Made by a program: the position numbers and the translations under genes. DNA of 64,000 nucleotides. Origin: Daldinia sp. FL1419. Taxonomy: Eukaryota; Ascomycota; Sordariomycetes; Xylariales; Hypoxylaceae. Under the pieces are notes generated by a model, which saw only the letters and a list, made by a program, of their open reading frames with translations, had not been told where the DNA came from and did not search any database. Position 1 is the first letter of the stretch. Every line of letters starts with the position of its first letter. Below are positions 36,106 through 47,615 of the stretch, one piece after another. The stretch covers positions 310,001 through 374,000 of the forward strand of contig MU623350.1 of the NCBI GenBank assembly GCA_025201765.1, written 5' to 3'.

Positions 36106-36680
36106 GGAAGGAAAAAGTATTCGCTAACTAGGTAGGTATCTGTTAAGCTCTCGGCCTCTTTAATTGCAGGTGTTACTTTTGTCAGTTGTACCCTGATCAG
36201 CAAATGGGGTCGATCTAGATGGGCAGATGTAACCTCTACCTACCCATCTCTCCCTCTTCAATGTGATTCATTGCTCACACGAGACTGGTATAATAGCTAC
36301 CGCCTCCTAACCTAGTCGTTATGCACGCGCCGACGTGTGGGCAACGTGCGGGGCTTGGAGAGATCCAGCCTTACAGGATGAAGATACACACAGTGCTCGG
36401 GAATATCTCGACGGAATTAAACCGTGCTACAGGAAATAAGATACCTCCTCTATCGATCTATCTAGGTTAAACTGCTACAGTATCTACTTATTGGGCTATC
36501 AGAGTAATATAATAAGATAGTTCCATGGGCGTCCGTAAGAATCAGCCACGACTTTGATTATTACTGCCACAATACGGTACTAAAGCTTTGGCTCTTCAAT
36601 AGCCTCGTAATCCCTCGCCATCACATTATCACATTGGGTTTACCGCACACCCTACCCATGCCGACGGTATCACATAGGTT

Positions 36681-36704
36681 AATGGGCTAATGGGCTAATG
36701 GGCT
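36681..36704 (+). repeat. AATGGGCT tandem repeat, 3 copies
   Basis: Three perfect 8-bp copies. Confidence 0.9.
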
Positions 36705-36951
36705 TCAAAAATAGCCACGCTTCTCTGGCCATTATCAGTTCAACGCCGCCCGCGGAAGGTCCCCTGAAGGAGCCTCCACCCCTCGCCTAAGCCGAGCCGA
36801 TTCCTTTCGGTGTCACCATTGAATCACGACGGATCGTAACTAACAGTTGCCTTTTTCTTACCTCAACCCGGCTCTCGGATCTTTGGTATTTACCTAACGT
36901 TTCATGTGAATATCAAAACATCGAGGGATCCAAATAGCAGGTTGCTCAGCT

Positions 36952-37005
36952 CTTCGGCGATATCCTTCAAATAGCACCATCTCGGTCTGTAAGATATCGC
37001 CGAAG
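36952..37005 (+). repeat. 13-bp perfect inverted repeat (hairpin)
   Basis: CTTCGGCGATATC at 36952-36964 is the exact reverse complement of 36993-37005, with a 28-base loop. It lies in the gene-poor region, 2.6 kb upstream of the Zn2Cys6 gene. Confidence 0.85.
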
Positions 37006-37258
37006 GAATACCTACAGATCGGCGCGCCGCTCCCGCTCCCGCCGGGGGCTATCCCGTCTGTGACGCCAGCCAGGTAGAGGCTCTACTCTACCTATTAAGT
37101 ACCCAGGGTACGTACGTCCATGCGTAGGTCCATCCATATGGGAAGAAAGCTACCTGTCTCCGAGTGGACCAAACTATGCGCCCGGTTCCATGGTTAGTAA
37201 TACCGCGTCTATGGGTGAGCTCGATCCTTCAAATAAGCAGTATGCGTAAATGGGGAGA

Positions 37259-37274
37259 GGGGGGGGGGGGGGGG
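37259..37274 (+). repeat. Poly-G run
   Basis: There are 16 consecutive G after GGGGAGA, the longest G tract in the window. Confidence 0.9.
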
Positions 37275-39649
37275 CTTGTGAGGAATCCTAAGAGCTGAAC
37301 AGTTTGAACTCTGAAATTCTAACTCGGCCGAACCCGTCCTGGCGTCAGCCTTTTCCCTGTTCACTTACACTTTATTACGCAGTACAAGGGCTTACCGGAA
37401 ACCGAATCAGTCTAGCGATAACTATAGTAAGGCTTTTCAAATGTGCTGCTCGCACGTGTCGGTGGGGATATCCTTGATCTTTCTCTAAGGGTTTGGAGGC
37501 TCAAATTCACTACCTACCTATGCAGTAGGTACCATACCCAAGGGAAACCCGTCTAAAAACTTCTCATTTGGATACTCATTCGGATACACGGCATGCGCGG
37601 CACATACATTCTTAGGTCGGCCACATAGTAATAAGGGTTACCCGCCAATAGTCAGCGCCAGGGGCTACCTGTTAGTGTGAATCGCAGGCCTTCATTACAC
37701 GGCTAGGCCCAATAGTTTCCATGTCAGCGTGCAGTAGCACCGTCCCGTCTCGCTAAACCTATAGCCCTAGGAGAACTAGGACTTTGAAAGGACAGGTTAA
37801 GATGTTCTCGTTGCTTACCTCTTATTAGGTATGTATACTATACTCCCTATGTCGATAAGAATCCTAAAGCTAGATGCGCGCGGGCTTATTGAGCAATGAC
37901 TATCGTTATCGACCCCAGTCCAGATGTCTCAGTCCTCTCGTAGTACCGAGAGGCGGTGCGTAACACAGGCCCGCCTCACAGGGAAAGATGCTAGCCAGAT
38001 CATCCACGTATCGCAGGCTCTCTCCCTATCCATCTCCCCAATGAGAGTACATCCCTCTTTCCAACCATCGGGGTAAACAGGTAAGACATCAAACTTGGAG
38101 ACACAGCATATTCTGTGCGCAGGATACCACGTTTCTAGATTCCGAGAGAAGGTAGCGCGATCTGATGCGATAACCCGAGATAGCACACGTCGAGACCCGT
38201 CTTGTCTCGGACGCGGATGTCACGCTTTGGAAATAAAAGCTTGTCTGTTTGCCTAAACACTGCCGCCTCCCGTCCACGGCGTTCTATCGTTGCCGCTCGA
38301 CAGCAGAATCTACATCTTGAATAGGCAGGCTTTCGCGACCGGACAGACACATATATCTCCGAGGCGGCTCGGTGCCGATTGCCCGGGGCCGAATCTAACA
38401 GAAAAGGGGTTTTGCTTTTTTTATTATTATTTGACTTGGTATTCCTATACCCGGTTAATGAATTATCACATTCTGTCATCCCTCGCGTGGCGTGGCTCGT
38501 GTCTCATATCAGCACCCCTCCTCTAGAGAGCCGATCTCTTAGAAGAGCCCTTTAGTTACTGAAACGCACGCGCCCTACTGGCATCACGACACCTTCTGGT
38601 AATACCAGTGTTGTGGCTCTCGGAACGAATCTGGTGTAACGGTTTCAGGGGTCGATGGCATTTTTTCGCAACGCGTCCGAGATAACTACATACCTGGGTT
38701 AGTGGTGCTACCAGCTATGTGATTGGAGAGCGGGTGTACATCTGCAGCTAGCCTCGTGTCCGCCACAAGTATGATCACTCAGAATCACGGTTTAGACACA
38801 TACGGGTATCTGGTAACGCCCAGGGAAATCCATCTTCGTAATAGTATACGTGAAAAAAGGGCGCTAATCTAGGTACGATACTAACTAATATAACCGAATA
38901 TGGTTGCCATACACGCCTAAGTCGACCTAGGAGATGAGAATGCGCCTTCGCCCGAGGATGATTACTGATCTTAATAGAAGATAGTCCTCTCCACAACGAT
39001 ATGGGCTTCGTTTATCTTGGCAATAATTCTACTAGACGCTGGCCGATTAAGATTAGGCCGAGGGTGGCGTTCAGTTGGATTTTAGATTCAGGAGACATGC
39101 CTACCTACCTTGGTACTTACGGTAGATCTATTGTTGCAGCTGAAAGTATGTGATTAGGTTAGTTAGGTAGTTAACCTAGTATTTTACTTGGATTCGAGTT
39201 ATTTGAAAACCATCTCCTACCTAACCTGCCAGCCTACTCTCTTAACGTAGTATGTTACTGGGTCGTAAGAAACAGGTTTAATTTAGCTTAGGAATATCTC
39301 TACATCACATAGGCAATTCAACCCTGTTATATCTTGATTGGACCCGTCCCCAATGTGCTTACCTCCGTCGTTGGGTCCGGGAATAGACAATGAGGTGGTG
39401 GAGATCAATCCCCGTCATGTGGATTTTGCGGAGTTGAAAGGGACCCGGCAGCGGACTTGCGGACTTCACACGTCATCCTCCGTAGTAGACGCGTTGATAT
39501 TGACGCTTAATGGATTTAGCTCTAGTTTCTACTCATCCCGATCTTTATGCCGTGAATTTCTTTTGTTCACATCTATTAGGGGTCGTCTTCGTGGCAACTT
39601 GTTAATATCTCTCCCCTGCTAGTGCGTTTTCCTTTTCGCAGTGGAATTC

Positions 39650-41183
39650 ATGGCTCCGCGTGGAGGATCGTCTAGGCAGAGGAGCTGCAACGCCTGTGTG
39701 AGGAGCAAGCGACGCTGTGACCAGCGGGTGCCAACTTGCGGTAACTGCACCAAGAAGAGGCGTCTCTGTATCTACGGGCGACAGTCGGACGCGCAGTCGC
39801 ACAGCAACATTGCGGGTGTCCCGACAAGTCTCGATTCACTTGACGGGTCTCCATCTACGTCATACGGCAACGATCTTGTGCAAGATGACGGCGGGTTCCT
39901 CACTTCTGTGAGCGCGGGCGACGCTGGTCTAGATATTCCACCTGATGAGAACATACGACTCGATAGCACGTTTGAGTCTCTCCTAGGTTCGACGAACGGG
40001 CACGGGTTTGGTGACGTACTTGAGCTACCTGATTTCCTAAGGCAAAGTACGCAGATAACATCCGTTCCAAAGAGTAAGACGCTATCCAAAGATGACTATT
40101 CTAGAATGGCAGCTGTGTGTGTAAGTGGTAGTAAGAAGTGCCTTTCCTCTTTCATGATACTTACGATAGCAGGACGCCTACGCCCCGTGGCAACTTGCTG
40201 ATCCATCGACTAGAATTGCCTACGCCATGAGAACATTTACAAATATCTGTGTGACAATTGCTAAGGACAACTCTACGATATACATGCATCGCCACCTGTA
40301 CCTTGCTGACACGCCGCCATGGATCCTGCAAGCATTCTCAGCGTGTGTCCTCTACACAAATCGGACGGGGGCAACCCGTGGTCTTGCGCTGAAGGTTCTC
40401 CACGAGAACGTTCAAAATCTGGTAGCAACGGCTAATTCTGCATCGTTAACCCCGAGAGAGAAGCTTGCAAGGGTCCACGCCCTGATCGCGTATCAGACCA
40501 TCCGCATGTTTGACGGCGACATCACGCTAGGGCAACAAGCTGATGACGACATGCTGTTACTAGAGGCCTGGAATGGCGAACTGCGCAAAATAAGAGATAA
40601 TCTCGAGGGCTTTGCCGACCTCGACGTGACTGAGATTCGCAATAGGCCACCTGAGTCTTGGGAAGTAGGTGTTAAGAAATGACTTCTTAGGCGTGCTTGT
40701 GGCTGCTAACGACATCCAGCGCTGGCTTTTTGCGGAAAGTGTACGGAGAACCTACATGATAGGTGCTGCTCTTATGCACTTCTGGGCTTTGCTGAAAGGA
40801 AGGAGGATACCTTGTAAGAGCATCAGTATTCTAAATCACGTTCCTAATTCTAACATGTGAATGTAGCCGATCTTGGGGATTGGGAATATGTCCACCGATG
40901 GAGCTTATCGAGACATCTATGGATCGCCACGAACCCCTTAGACTTTCATAGGGCGTGGAAGGAGAAGCCGATGTGGGTTATATCAGCGTTCCGCTTCGAT
41001 GATTTCCTGCGGAGTGGGAAAGGAGACGATGTGGATGATTTCGCCCTCGCTTTCTTAACACTGTAAGTTTGTTAAGCTACCCTGACCCTGTCGCTAGTGG
41101 CTGATTTCTAACCTCTTAGATCCTTTGGTGTTAACGAGATGAAAACTTTTTGCTATGAAACAAGTGGGAGGTTACTGGAATGA
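39650..41183 (+). CDS. Zn2Cys6 fungal transcription factor
   Basis: Five exons (39650-40120, 40173-40664, 40720-40813, 40867-41062, 41120-41183; introns 52-57 nt) join in frame to 438 residues. The zinc cluster is intact: Cys13, 16, 23, 30, 33 and 40 (CX2CX6CX6CX2CX6C), with basic RSKRR between the second and third cysteines. The remaining sequence (PWILQAFSACVLYTNRTG, then ESWERWLFAESVRRT across an exon joint, and a C-terminal tail) follows the pattern of regulators often found beside catabolic or secondary-metabolite genes. Residues 44-150 are a disordered linker. The ATG at 39650 is chosen; the frame stays open three codons upstream without another ATG. It is followed 335 bases later, in the same direction, by an aldo/keto reductase that may be its target. 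The very short last exon is the least certain part. Confidence 0.86.
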
Positions 41184-41518
41184 GAATACCTGAATACCTC
41201 CTTTAAGTGTACCAACTACCTCCGCAACACTGTAACGTCAAAGACATGGGCTTGCCACAAGTCCGTAATCCAAGTCCACTCCGTATCCGCATGGGCGGAG
41301 CGGATCGGGTATATGTGGAAGACGGATAAATGGTCGAGGGATCCTACAGCTTCTACTTAATTCCGAGGCTCGTCGTGTATTTTTATAAGTATGGATTCCA
41401 TCTCGTCGTAGATATCACATACGGCCTCTTCATCCTATCGAACGTTTCCCCTCCAAGCTCAACAGACACAGACCCAAGATATATCACCAGGTTTTTACAC
41501 TTGAACAACTACCTAACC
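41184..41518. promoter_or_regulatory. Short intergenic region Zn2Cys6-AKR
   Basis: It contains the 3' flank of the regulator and the presumed promoter of the reductase. No distinct binding palindrome (CGG-N-CCG) stands out. Confidence 0.35.
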
Positions 41519-42913
41519 ATGTCGTCTGTTCCCTCTTGTCCGCTCGGAAAGGATGGCCCTTTGGTCCCTCGTATAGGCTTTGGTACTATGGGTCTCTCCA
41601 TGGGGTATGGTAAGCCTATGTCTGATGAGCAGAGGCTCGAACTACTCGACTACGCCTATTCTATCGGCGAAACTTTCTGGGATACTAGCGATTTCTACGT
41701 AAGTCTACCCGCTGCCTTTGCTTATAATGGCTACCTACATAAGTCACCGCCTCTAACTCTGTATACCAGGGGGATTCGGAGGATCTCATAGGCAAATGGT
41801 TTGCTAGGACCGGCAAGCGCTCCGATATCTTCCTCGCTACAAAGTTTGGTGGCATACGTCTTGGAGACGGGGGTTTTGGTTTTCGCGGGGATGCGGAATA
41901 TGTTCACGAGGCATGCGACAAGAGCTTGAAGCGCTTAGGTGTCGACTACATCGATCTGTGGTATCCGCACCGACTGGATGGGAGCACGCCAGTTGAACAT
42001 ATCGTAGCCGAGATGGTCAAGATGAAGGAGTATGTAATTTCTTACCCCTTCTTATTTCTATCTCCTTATGGAAGGCTCCGATATAATAGAACTGACTTGG
42101 ATCTCCATCAAAAAGGCAAGGCAAAATCCGCTACCTAGGCCTCTGCGAAGTATCAGCAGCAACGCTTAGACGCGCACACGCCGTGCACCCGATCAGCGCC
42201 GTACAAGTACGAACCCAACCCCTAAAGATCTCCGTCATCTACCACTACTCTAACTCGCTTAAACCACCCAGGTCGAATACAGCCCCTTCACAACAGACAT
42301 CGAAGACCCGCAAACCAATCTCCTCGCCACATGTCGGGAACTCGGCGTCGCGGTAGTAGCCTACTCACCGCTCTCGCGCGGTCTTCTCAGCGGACAGATC
42401 AAGAGCCCAGCCGACTTCGAAGCCGAGGACGTCCGACGACACTACCCGCGCTTCTCGGAGGATGCCTTCCCCAAGAACATGGCTGTGGTCGAGGAGCTGA
42501 AGGCTGTCGCCGCGATAAAGGGATGCACGGCCGCCCAGTTGGCGCTCGCGTGGCTGCTTGCTCAGGGAGACGATATCTTTCCGATTCCGGGGTAAGTGGC
42601 GATGCCCCCTAACAAAGGCTTATAAGGGTGGTTCTAACAAAATATTGGCGCTTTTAGGACTACGAAGGTTGCTTCGCTGAAGGACAACTGTGCGGCTGCG
42701 GCCATCTCGCTGACTGAGGACGAGACTGCGCGGATTAGGTCGCTTGTTGAAGCAGCTTCGTGTCGAGGTGCTCGCTATCCCCCAGAACACGCTCTTGCTT
42801 TATTTGCTGATACGCCGCTGCCCGAGGATCATGCTCGTGAAAGGAAGAATCAAGGCCAGGTTTCGATCACTGGAGCTCTGTATGAATCTGGCTCGGGCGC
42901 GGCTCGTGATTGA
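41519..42913 (+). CDS. Aldo/keto reductase
   Basis: Five exons (41519-41698, 41770-42029, 42116-42206, 42272-42591, 42658-42913; introns 71, 86, 65 and 66 nt) give 368 residues. The AKR catalytic tetrad is complete: Asp55, Tyr60, Lys85 and His127 in WDTSDFY, ATKFGG and YPHRLD. The family ends LRELGVAVVAYSPLSRG-like (here CRELGVAVVAYSPLSRG) and GTTKVASLKDN, which bind NADPH. It resembles the pyridoxal reductase-like/YakC branch of AKRs that reduce diverse aldehydes and ketones in the cytosol; the substrate is not predictable. It lies between a Zn2Cys6 regulator upstream (same strand) and the flavocytochrome-type dehydrogenase downstream (convergent, 295 bases apart). Splice borders all restore conserved sequence, so the model is good. 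Confidence 0.92.
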
Positions 42914-43208
42914 AGTGAACGTGTAGCCAAACTCAATCCTGATCGGGCGAGTATGTTAGCCGCCTATACTCTTACCAATGTTATTATCTATCAGCGTGTA
43001 GGTAGTTTACCTAGAATATATGAAATCTTACTAAGTAGGATCATCTATGCCTACCTGAACGGTATCCTCTAGTCTTATAGGTATTCTATGAAGAACTAAC
43101 GCTATCGGTATCCTAATTTTACCCAACGGCAGAACCACCGGCGAGCTTACACAGTATTTTTTCCTTTATACTTCTACACCATATATACCTCAGTGGGTAG
43201 ACAGTAGC

Positions 43209-44908
43209 TTATAGTCTAGATTTGACCTTATCCCACAGCCCAAATGTTTCTAACCCTGCGTCTCCGTCAAAGATGTCTCTTTCTACTTTCCTCGAGTTGA
43301 TCTACGATAAAATGTTAGCTAGCCTTCCTTTTCAAAGCAATATTATTTTAAGGAATAGGATATACTCACATGTCTCGGACTTAGATCGCTGACTTTCTCT
43401 ACTCCCAGCAACCTCATACAAGTCTCTGTCTCTGCTTTAAGGACTATTCGCACCGTATCATTAGTCAAGCCTAAACAAGACGCCACATAGATCACTTGAA
43501 AATAACTTACTCTCAAACGTCCTCTCAACGCCCTTCTGTCCACCGGCTCCTAGCCCAAACAGCGCGGCTCGGCCAATCCCTACTGCATGAGCGCCCAGAC
43601 ACAACGCCTTAACGACGTCGGTCCCGCGTTTAATGCCCCCGTCAACCCAAACCTCGATCTGATCGAACACCTGCGGGCAGTGCTTCCTAATCTCCAGCAG
43701 GGTATGCACAGCTGGTGGCGCCGTATCCAGCGCCCGCCCGCCATGGTTCGATAGGATAATAGCCTTAACTTGCGGCGCATACTTGGCGGCCAGGAACGCG
43801 TCCTCGTGCGTCTGTATCCCCTTCAAGACAATGGGCAAATCCGTATGTTTCGCCAGCCACGGCAGCGTGACCTTCCACGTGAGATCCGACGCCGTCCCGA
43901 AGAAGAGCTGCTGCCCTACGCCTCCTCCTCCGGGCCTATTCGGCTCGTCGGAAGTCTTCACCCCGGACGCCACTTTCACCGCGTTCTTGAAGCTCTGTTT
44001 CTCGTCTAGCTCGCGCTTGCCCGGGACGGGCGCGTCGAGCGTTAGACAGATGAACTTGAACTTGTCGGACATGCGGTTGATTCGCGTGAGCATGGCCTCG
44101 CTTTTCGACCTGTCGTTTTGCACGTACAGCTGCCAGCCGAAAATTTGCCCTGGTATGGCGTCCGCGACGATCTGCTCCGGCGTCATGGACGCGTTGTTCG
44201 AGATCACTTGCAGTGCGTTGAATTTGCTGCATGCGCGCGCGATGCCGGCTTCGCCGTCGGGATGACCTAGACGGGCCATGGCGGCGGGGGCGACGAATAT
44301 CGGTATGTCGACCTTGTGGCCGAGTAGAGTGGTGGAAGTGTCGCACTTGGTGCAGTCGATGAAGACTCGCGGCCGCAGCAGGATGTCTTTGTATACTGCG
44401 TTGTTGAAGGATTTGGAAATCGTGTCATCGCTGGAAGAGTAGTAGTAGGCCCACGCCTTCTCGGGCATGCGCTTCGTAGCAACCTCTTCGATCTCGTGGA
44501 GGTTTAATAAACTCTCCATAGGCGGTGGCCCTTCCACGTCCTTCTTTTCCTCTTTGGCGGCGGGTTTGGCCTGGACTAAAGTTTGAGGATCAATTCGACC
44601 CAGCTTAGCCTCAGGTTTGAGGTTCTCCTCTAGTGTGCCGGGAGGATGTATGGGATCGTATTCTTCCGTCGCATCTCGACCGGCGAGCTGTAAGATGATC
44701 TTGGAACCGCCAGGGTGCGACGGCAAGAATTCGGTTACATCATAGACGTTTCCGTACAACACCACCCAGCAACTCTCGGGCGTGGTATGCTTCACGACTG
44801 AGAGGTGACAATAGACGACGGTTAGTAAACCACGATAGCCGAGGCAGAAGTTTTCACGATAGTATCTGTTATCTCACCTTCTTCGGCGCTGATGAGCTTT
44901 TCCGACAT
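43209..44908 (-). CDS. Cytochrome b5-fused FMN L-2-hydroxyacid dehydrogenase (flavocytochrome b2-like) ending in SRL
   Basis: Four exons (44878-44908, 43511-44797, 43370-43443, 43209-43301; introns 80, 67 and 68 nt) give 494 residues. Residues about 6-80 are a cytochrome b5 domain with haem-ligand histidines His38 (HPGG) and His61. The rest is an FMN TIM barrel of the lactate/glycolate oxidase family: YYYSSSDD at 128-135, Lys336 (VLKGI), catalytic His362 in SNHGGR, and the FMN phosphate site DGGIKRGTD. Yeast Cyb2 (591 residues) oxidises L-lactate to pyruvate in the mitochondrial intermembrane space. This protein begins directly at the b5 domain (MSEKLISAEEVVKHTT) with no presequence, and its last three residues are SRL, a good PTS1. 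A peroxisomal or cytosolic hydroxyacid dehydrogenase is therefore more likely than mitochondrial Cyb2. The electron acceptor is unknown. Confidence 0.92.
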
Positions 44909-46775
44909 GTTTATAACATAGCAGACGACGATATCCAAAATATCTTGCACCAATTCGTTTGTATCTTTTTTATCTTTTTTTTTTATAGATTATTTATTTA
45001 TTTATTTATTTTGTATAGTCAAAAGATTGAAATTGAAAGAAGAAGAAAAGGTTACCTCCAGTAACGGTGACAGCTCTCGGTTGTATTTAACCCGCGGCAA
45101 CCCGGAGCTCAAATCGGCGTGTCCCCTAAAGCAGGTATAAGTTAGCGACCCCGCGACCTCCAAAATAGTTGGATTTTGGTGGATCTGGTACGCCCATAGT
45201 AGACTAAAATGGGGGAATGGCCCATGGGGCTATTACTATTCCGTAGCCTCTATTGGCTTAAAGACTAAAAAAGTCTGGAGCCCCGAGCTGAGCTACTGTA
45301 TAGGTAGGTAGGTAGGCACTAGGGGGACCCAAACGCTTGGAAGCACCGCTAATTCGCTCCACTGAAAAAGAAAACAAAGAGCTATTTTCCAGGGGCCGGA
45401 CTTAGCACACTTATTACACTTGTTACATACTTTTTGGTTATTATGCTGTAACGATGTTGTCGCTTCACGTAAATAAAAGATACCTCTTGGTATCAAATTC
45501 ATACTACGGCTTCATATATGTCCAATTTTGAGGCGTGAAAAAGTTATGGAATGTCTCGTGCCTTGGCTTCAATCAGCTTTCCTCTGGGCCAACACCGACA
45601 TGTTCAACGGGAAGGGTACCCATTCAAGGATAATCATCCTTATGGGTGAAGGCGTCATGCTTATTTGGTTAGACATAGGAGGAGGTGGTGGCTGCCCACT
45701 CGAATGGAGGATACCGAACAGCTCTTGATCCGACTGATCCCCACAACCTTGACGAGAGTACCTATACGTCGCAGTCATGTTAGCTAAGGAATAGCCTCTC
45801 CCAACGTTTACTAGGCTTATCAGGGAGCATCGGCAGGAGCATCGGAAAGTAGGTAGTATTCCCAATGGTCACGTCGAAAATATTACGAGGCGGACCAAGA
45901 AGCAAGGAAACAACCCCATTGTTCCGCGAGGAACCTACCTATCTACAGTTGTGGCTAAAGGCGACTACGTATAGAACAAGTCCTTTGTTCTATATGTAGC
46001 ACGAGCTAGAAACCTGACATGCGTGCTCGCATGCCTCGATGCTTTAGGTGATTTAAGACACCCAACCTCAAGTATATTATATATAACTCCTACATAGTGA
46101 GGTCATAAAGGAGGTATGTAGGTATGAATAGCAATCTCCAATCTAGCCATCCGCTCCCTGGCCAAGCCAGCATAGAGAAATATACGATTATACTTGCTGC
46201 TAGCTTTTTCTATCTTAATACAATAAGCAATTAAGCATGTGTAGTGTTAACTTATTGTTTTACTCCGTTCTGAGCCTCGATATCAAAGCTTAAAGCTTTA
46301 TCACGTTTATCTTCACCTCTTTCTCCGTGTAGATCCAATTCCCTGAGGCATATCCCGGCCGAGAAAACCATCGGTTAATTCCTAAAGAAGTGTACGAAGT
46401 ACAATAGTCTTGTATTATTCCAGTAATCGTATTTTCCTTAGTTATTGGATCTATCTATGACAATAAACGCTCTTTTCATCCCTTTGACTTTTGTGAACAA
46501 GAGACGGCTTTGGCGAATTGTTTCCAACCTGACCTTAACAATACTGCTTGTAACCCCTGAATGGATGTACCGGGCTTCAACTTCCTTTGTCGATGGTATG
46601 TAATTGTTCGATAAGGTTATTAAAAACCTCTGTCGTAAACAGGAGTAGCCCTCTCTTCTTCAAACAAACGTCTCGCCTTCTATCGCAATTTCAATTCTTC
46701 AATCTATGCTATGTCCTCATAGCTCAGACTTGTGTTGTCATCCATTTCTGAGCCGTTAAGCCTACCCTTGCAACA
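44909..46775. other. Divergent intergenic region between the dehydrogenase and RING-like gene
   Basis: No gene is seen. A T-rich tract with TTTA repeats at about 44963-45012 lies just upstream of the dehydrogenase. Palindromic elements include GTAGGTAGGTAGGTAGG near 45301-45317. An open frame at 45528-45728 has no family features. Confidence 0.5.
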
Positions 46776-47615
46776 ATGTCTACAGTGCCTCTAGATGGCA
46801 TGATCCTAAGGCGTAACCTAAGGGACGATGACGATGCACCACAAGTAAGAAGAATGGCCGCAGGTAACGTCCAACTAGCTCCCGGAGTAACTGACGATAT
46901 TTATAATGCTGTCCGCAATACCCCGCCCCCAGGACTTGTACGAGTTAGCACACCGCGACCCATAAGTCTCCGTGAATATAGGCACGTCCGTAGCGGACGT
47001 CGTCGTGTCTTGACTAACGCCGATGTATCTATATTTAGCGACTTTGCTCAATACATTGAGCGAAAGTACGACCTGTACGGGAATTACATCGATATCAATT
47101 TAACATGTTCTATATCTGGGAACAGACTTAAGGTACTAGTGGAGCATCTCTACGAAAGACTCGAACCCGGCTCAGCAGTCCCGGAGCCTTTGGCTGTGCT
47201 ACCTTGCGGTCACTTTTTCGGTTACTTTAGTATCACTGATTGGATAAATACTCGTTTAGATGACGGCCTCACGCCGGACTGTCCTCTTTGCCGCTCCCCC
47301 CTTATCTACGACGCTTGTAACCACTACATAGAAATAAGGGCGTACGACCCGCGGTGGAAGCGTCGAGGGCAGCTTCCGTTGACATTCCCGGAAGGAGGTT
47401 TTGTTCCTGACTATTGCCTGGGTTGCACCACTCACAATGTCCACGCACTCGGTGTCGTAATAGCACAACAACTCTACCCCGAGGATATACCTCGCCGCGG
47501 GTTCGTGAATCCGGATCTAGTTGGGCCAACCCACTTCGATGAAGCAAGACATAAATTGCCAATGGCCTTAGATGAATTTGTGCAGAAGAATCATCTGCGT
47601 TATTCTCACTGGTAA
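46776..47615 (+). CDS. Orphan protein with a degenerate RING-like zinc module
   Basis: This single-exon frame of 279 residues starts at an ATG in good context (CAACAATGTC). The centre looks like part of a RING finger: Cys111, then LPCGHFFGYFSITDWI (Cys144, His146), then CPLC (Cys169, Cys172). The second cysteine of the first pair and the expected C/H around residue 149-152 are missing, so a classical cross-brace cannot form. Further candidates are Cys181, His183 and a second CxxC (CLGCTTHNVH, Cys214-Cys217, His220, His223), so a different zinc fold is possible. The N-terminal 100 residues are basic and unrecognised (RRMAAGNVQLAPGV). It may be a lineage-specific ubiquitin-ligase-like protein, but no function can be assigned. 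The even codon use and the length of the open frame make it likely to be real. Confidence 0.7.
   Translation: MSTVPLDGMILRRNLRDDDDAPQVRRMAAGNVQLAPGVTDDIYNAVRNTPPPGLVRVSTPRPISLREYRHVRSGRRRVLTNADVSIFSDFAQYIERKYDLYGNYIDINLTCSISGNRLKVLVEHLYERLEPGSAVPEPLAVLPCGHFFGYFSITDWINTRLDDGLTPDCPLCRSPLIYDACNHYIEIRAYDPRWKRRGQLPLTFPEGGFVPDYCLGCTTHNVHALGVVIAQQLYPEDIPRRGFVNPDLVGPTHFDEARHKLPMALDEFVQKNHLRYSHW

Larger units (their letters stand above)
28541..39649. other. 11-kb gene-poor region
   Basis: No gene is supported over 11.1 kb. Open frames here either start at non-ATG codons, run through repeat elements or have no family features. The region holds purine-rich DNA upstream of the bHLH gene (28560-29170), poly-A, poly-G and pentanucleotide runs, short tandem repeats and many AGGTACCT-type palindromes (30040-30700, 31660-32270, 32740-32900, 35155-35340 and 35980). 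It also has a 13-bp perfect hairpin at 36952-37005. It does not look like RIP-mutated DNA, because GC content stays moderate. No transposase, reverse transcriptase or terminal repeats were seen. Confidence 0.55.

Noticed and set aside
37929..38479. Two overlapping minus-strand frames of 85 and 114 codons
   Set aside because: There are different overlapping phases, no recognised family and no second exon that extends either.
43783..44265. 160-codon open frame antisense to the b5/FMN dehydrogenase
   Set aside because: It is a mirror of a GC-rich conserved exon with no recognisable domain.
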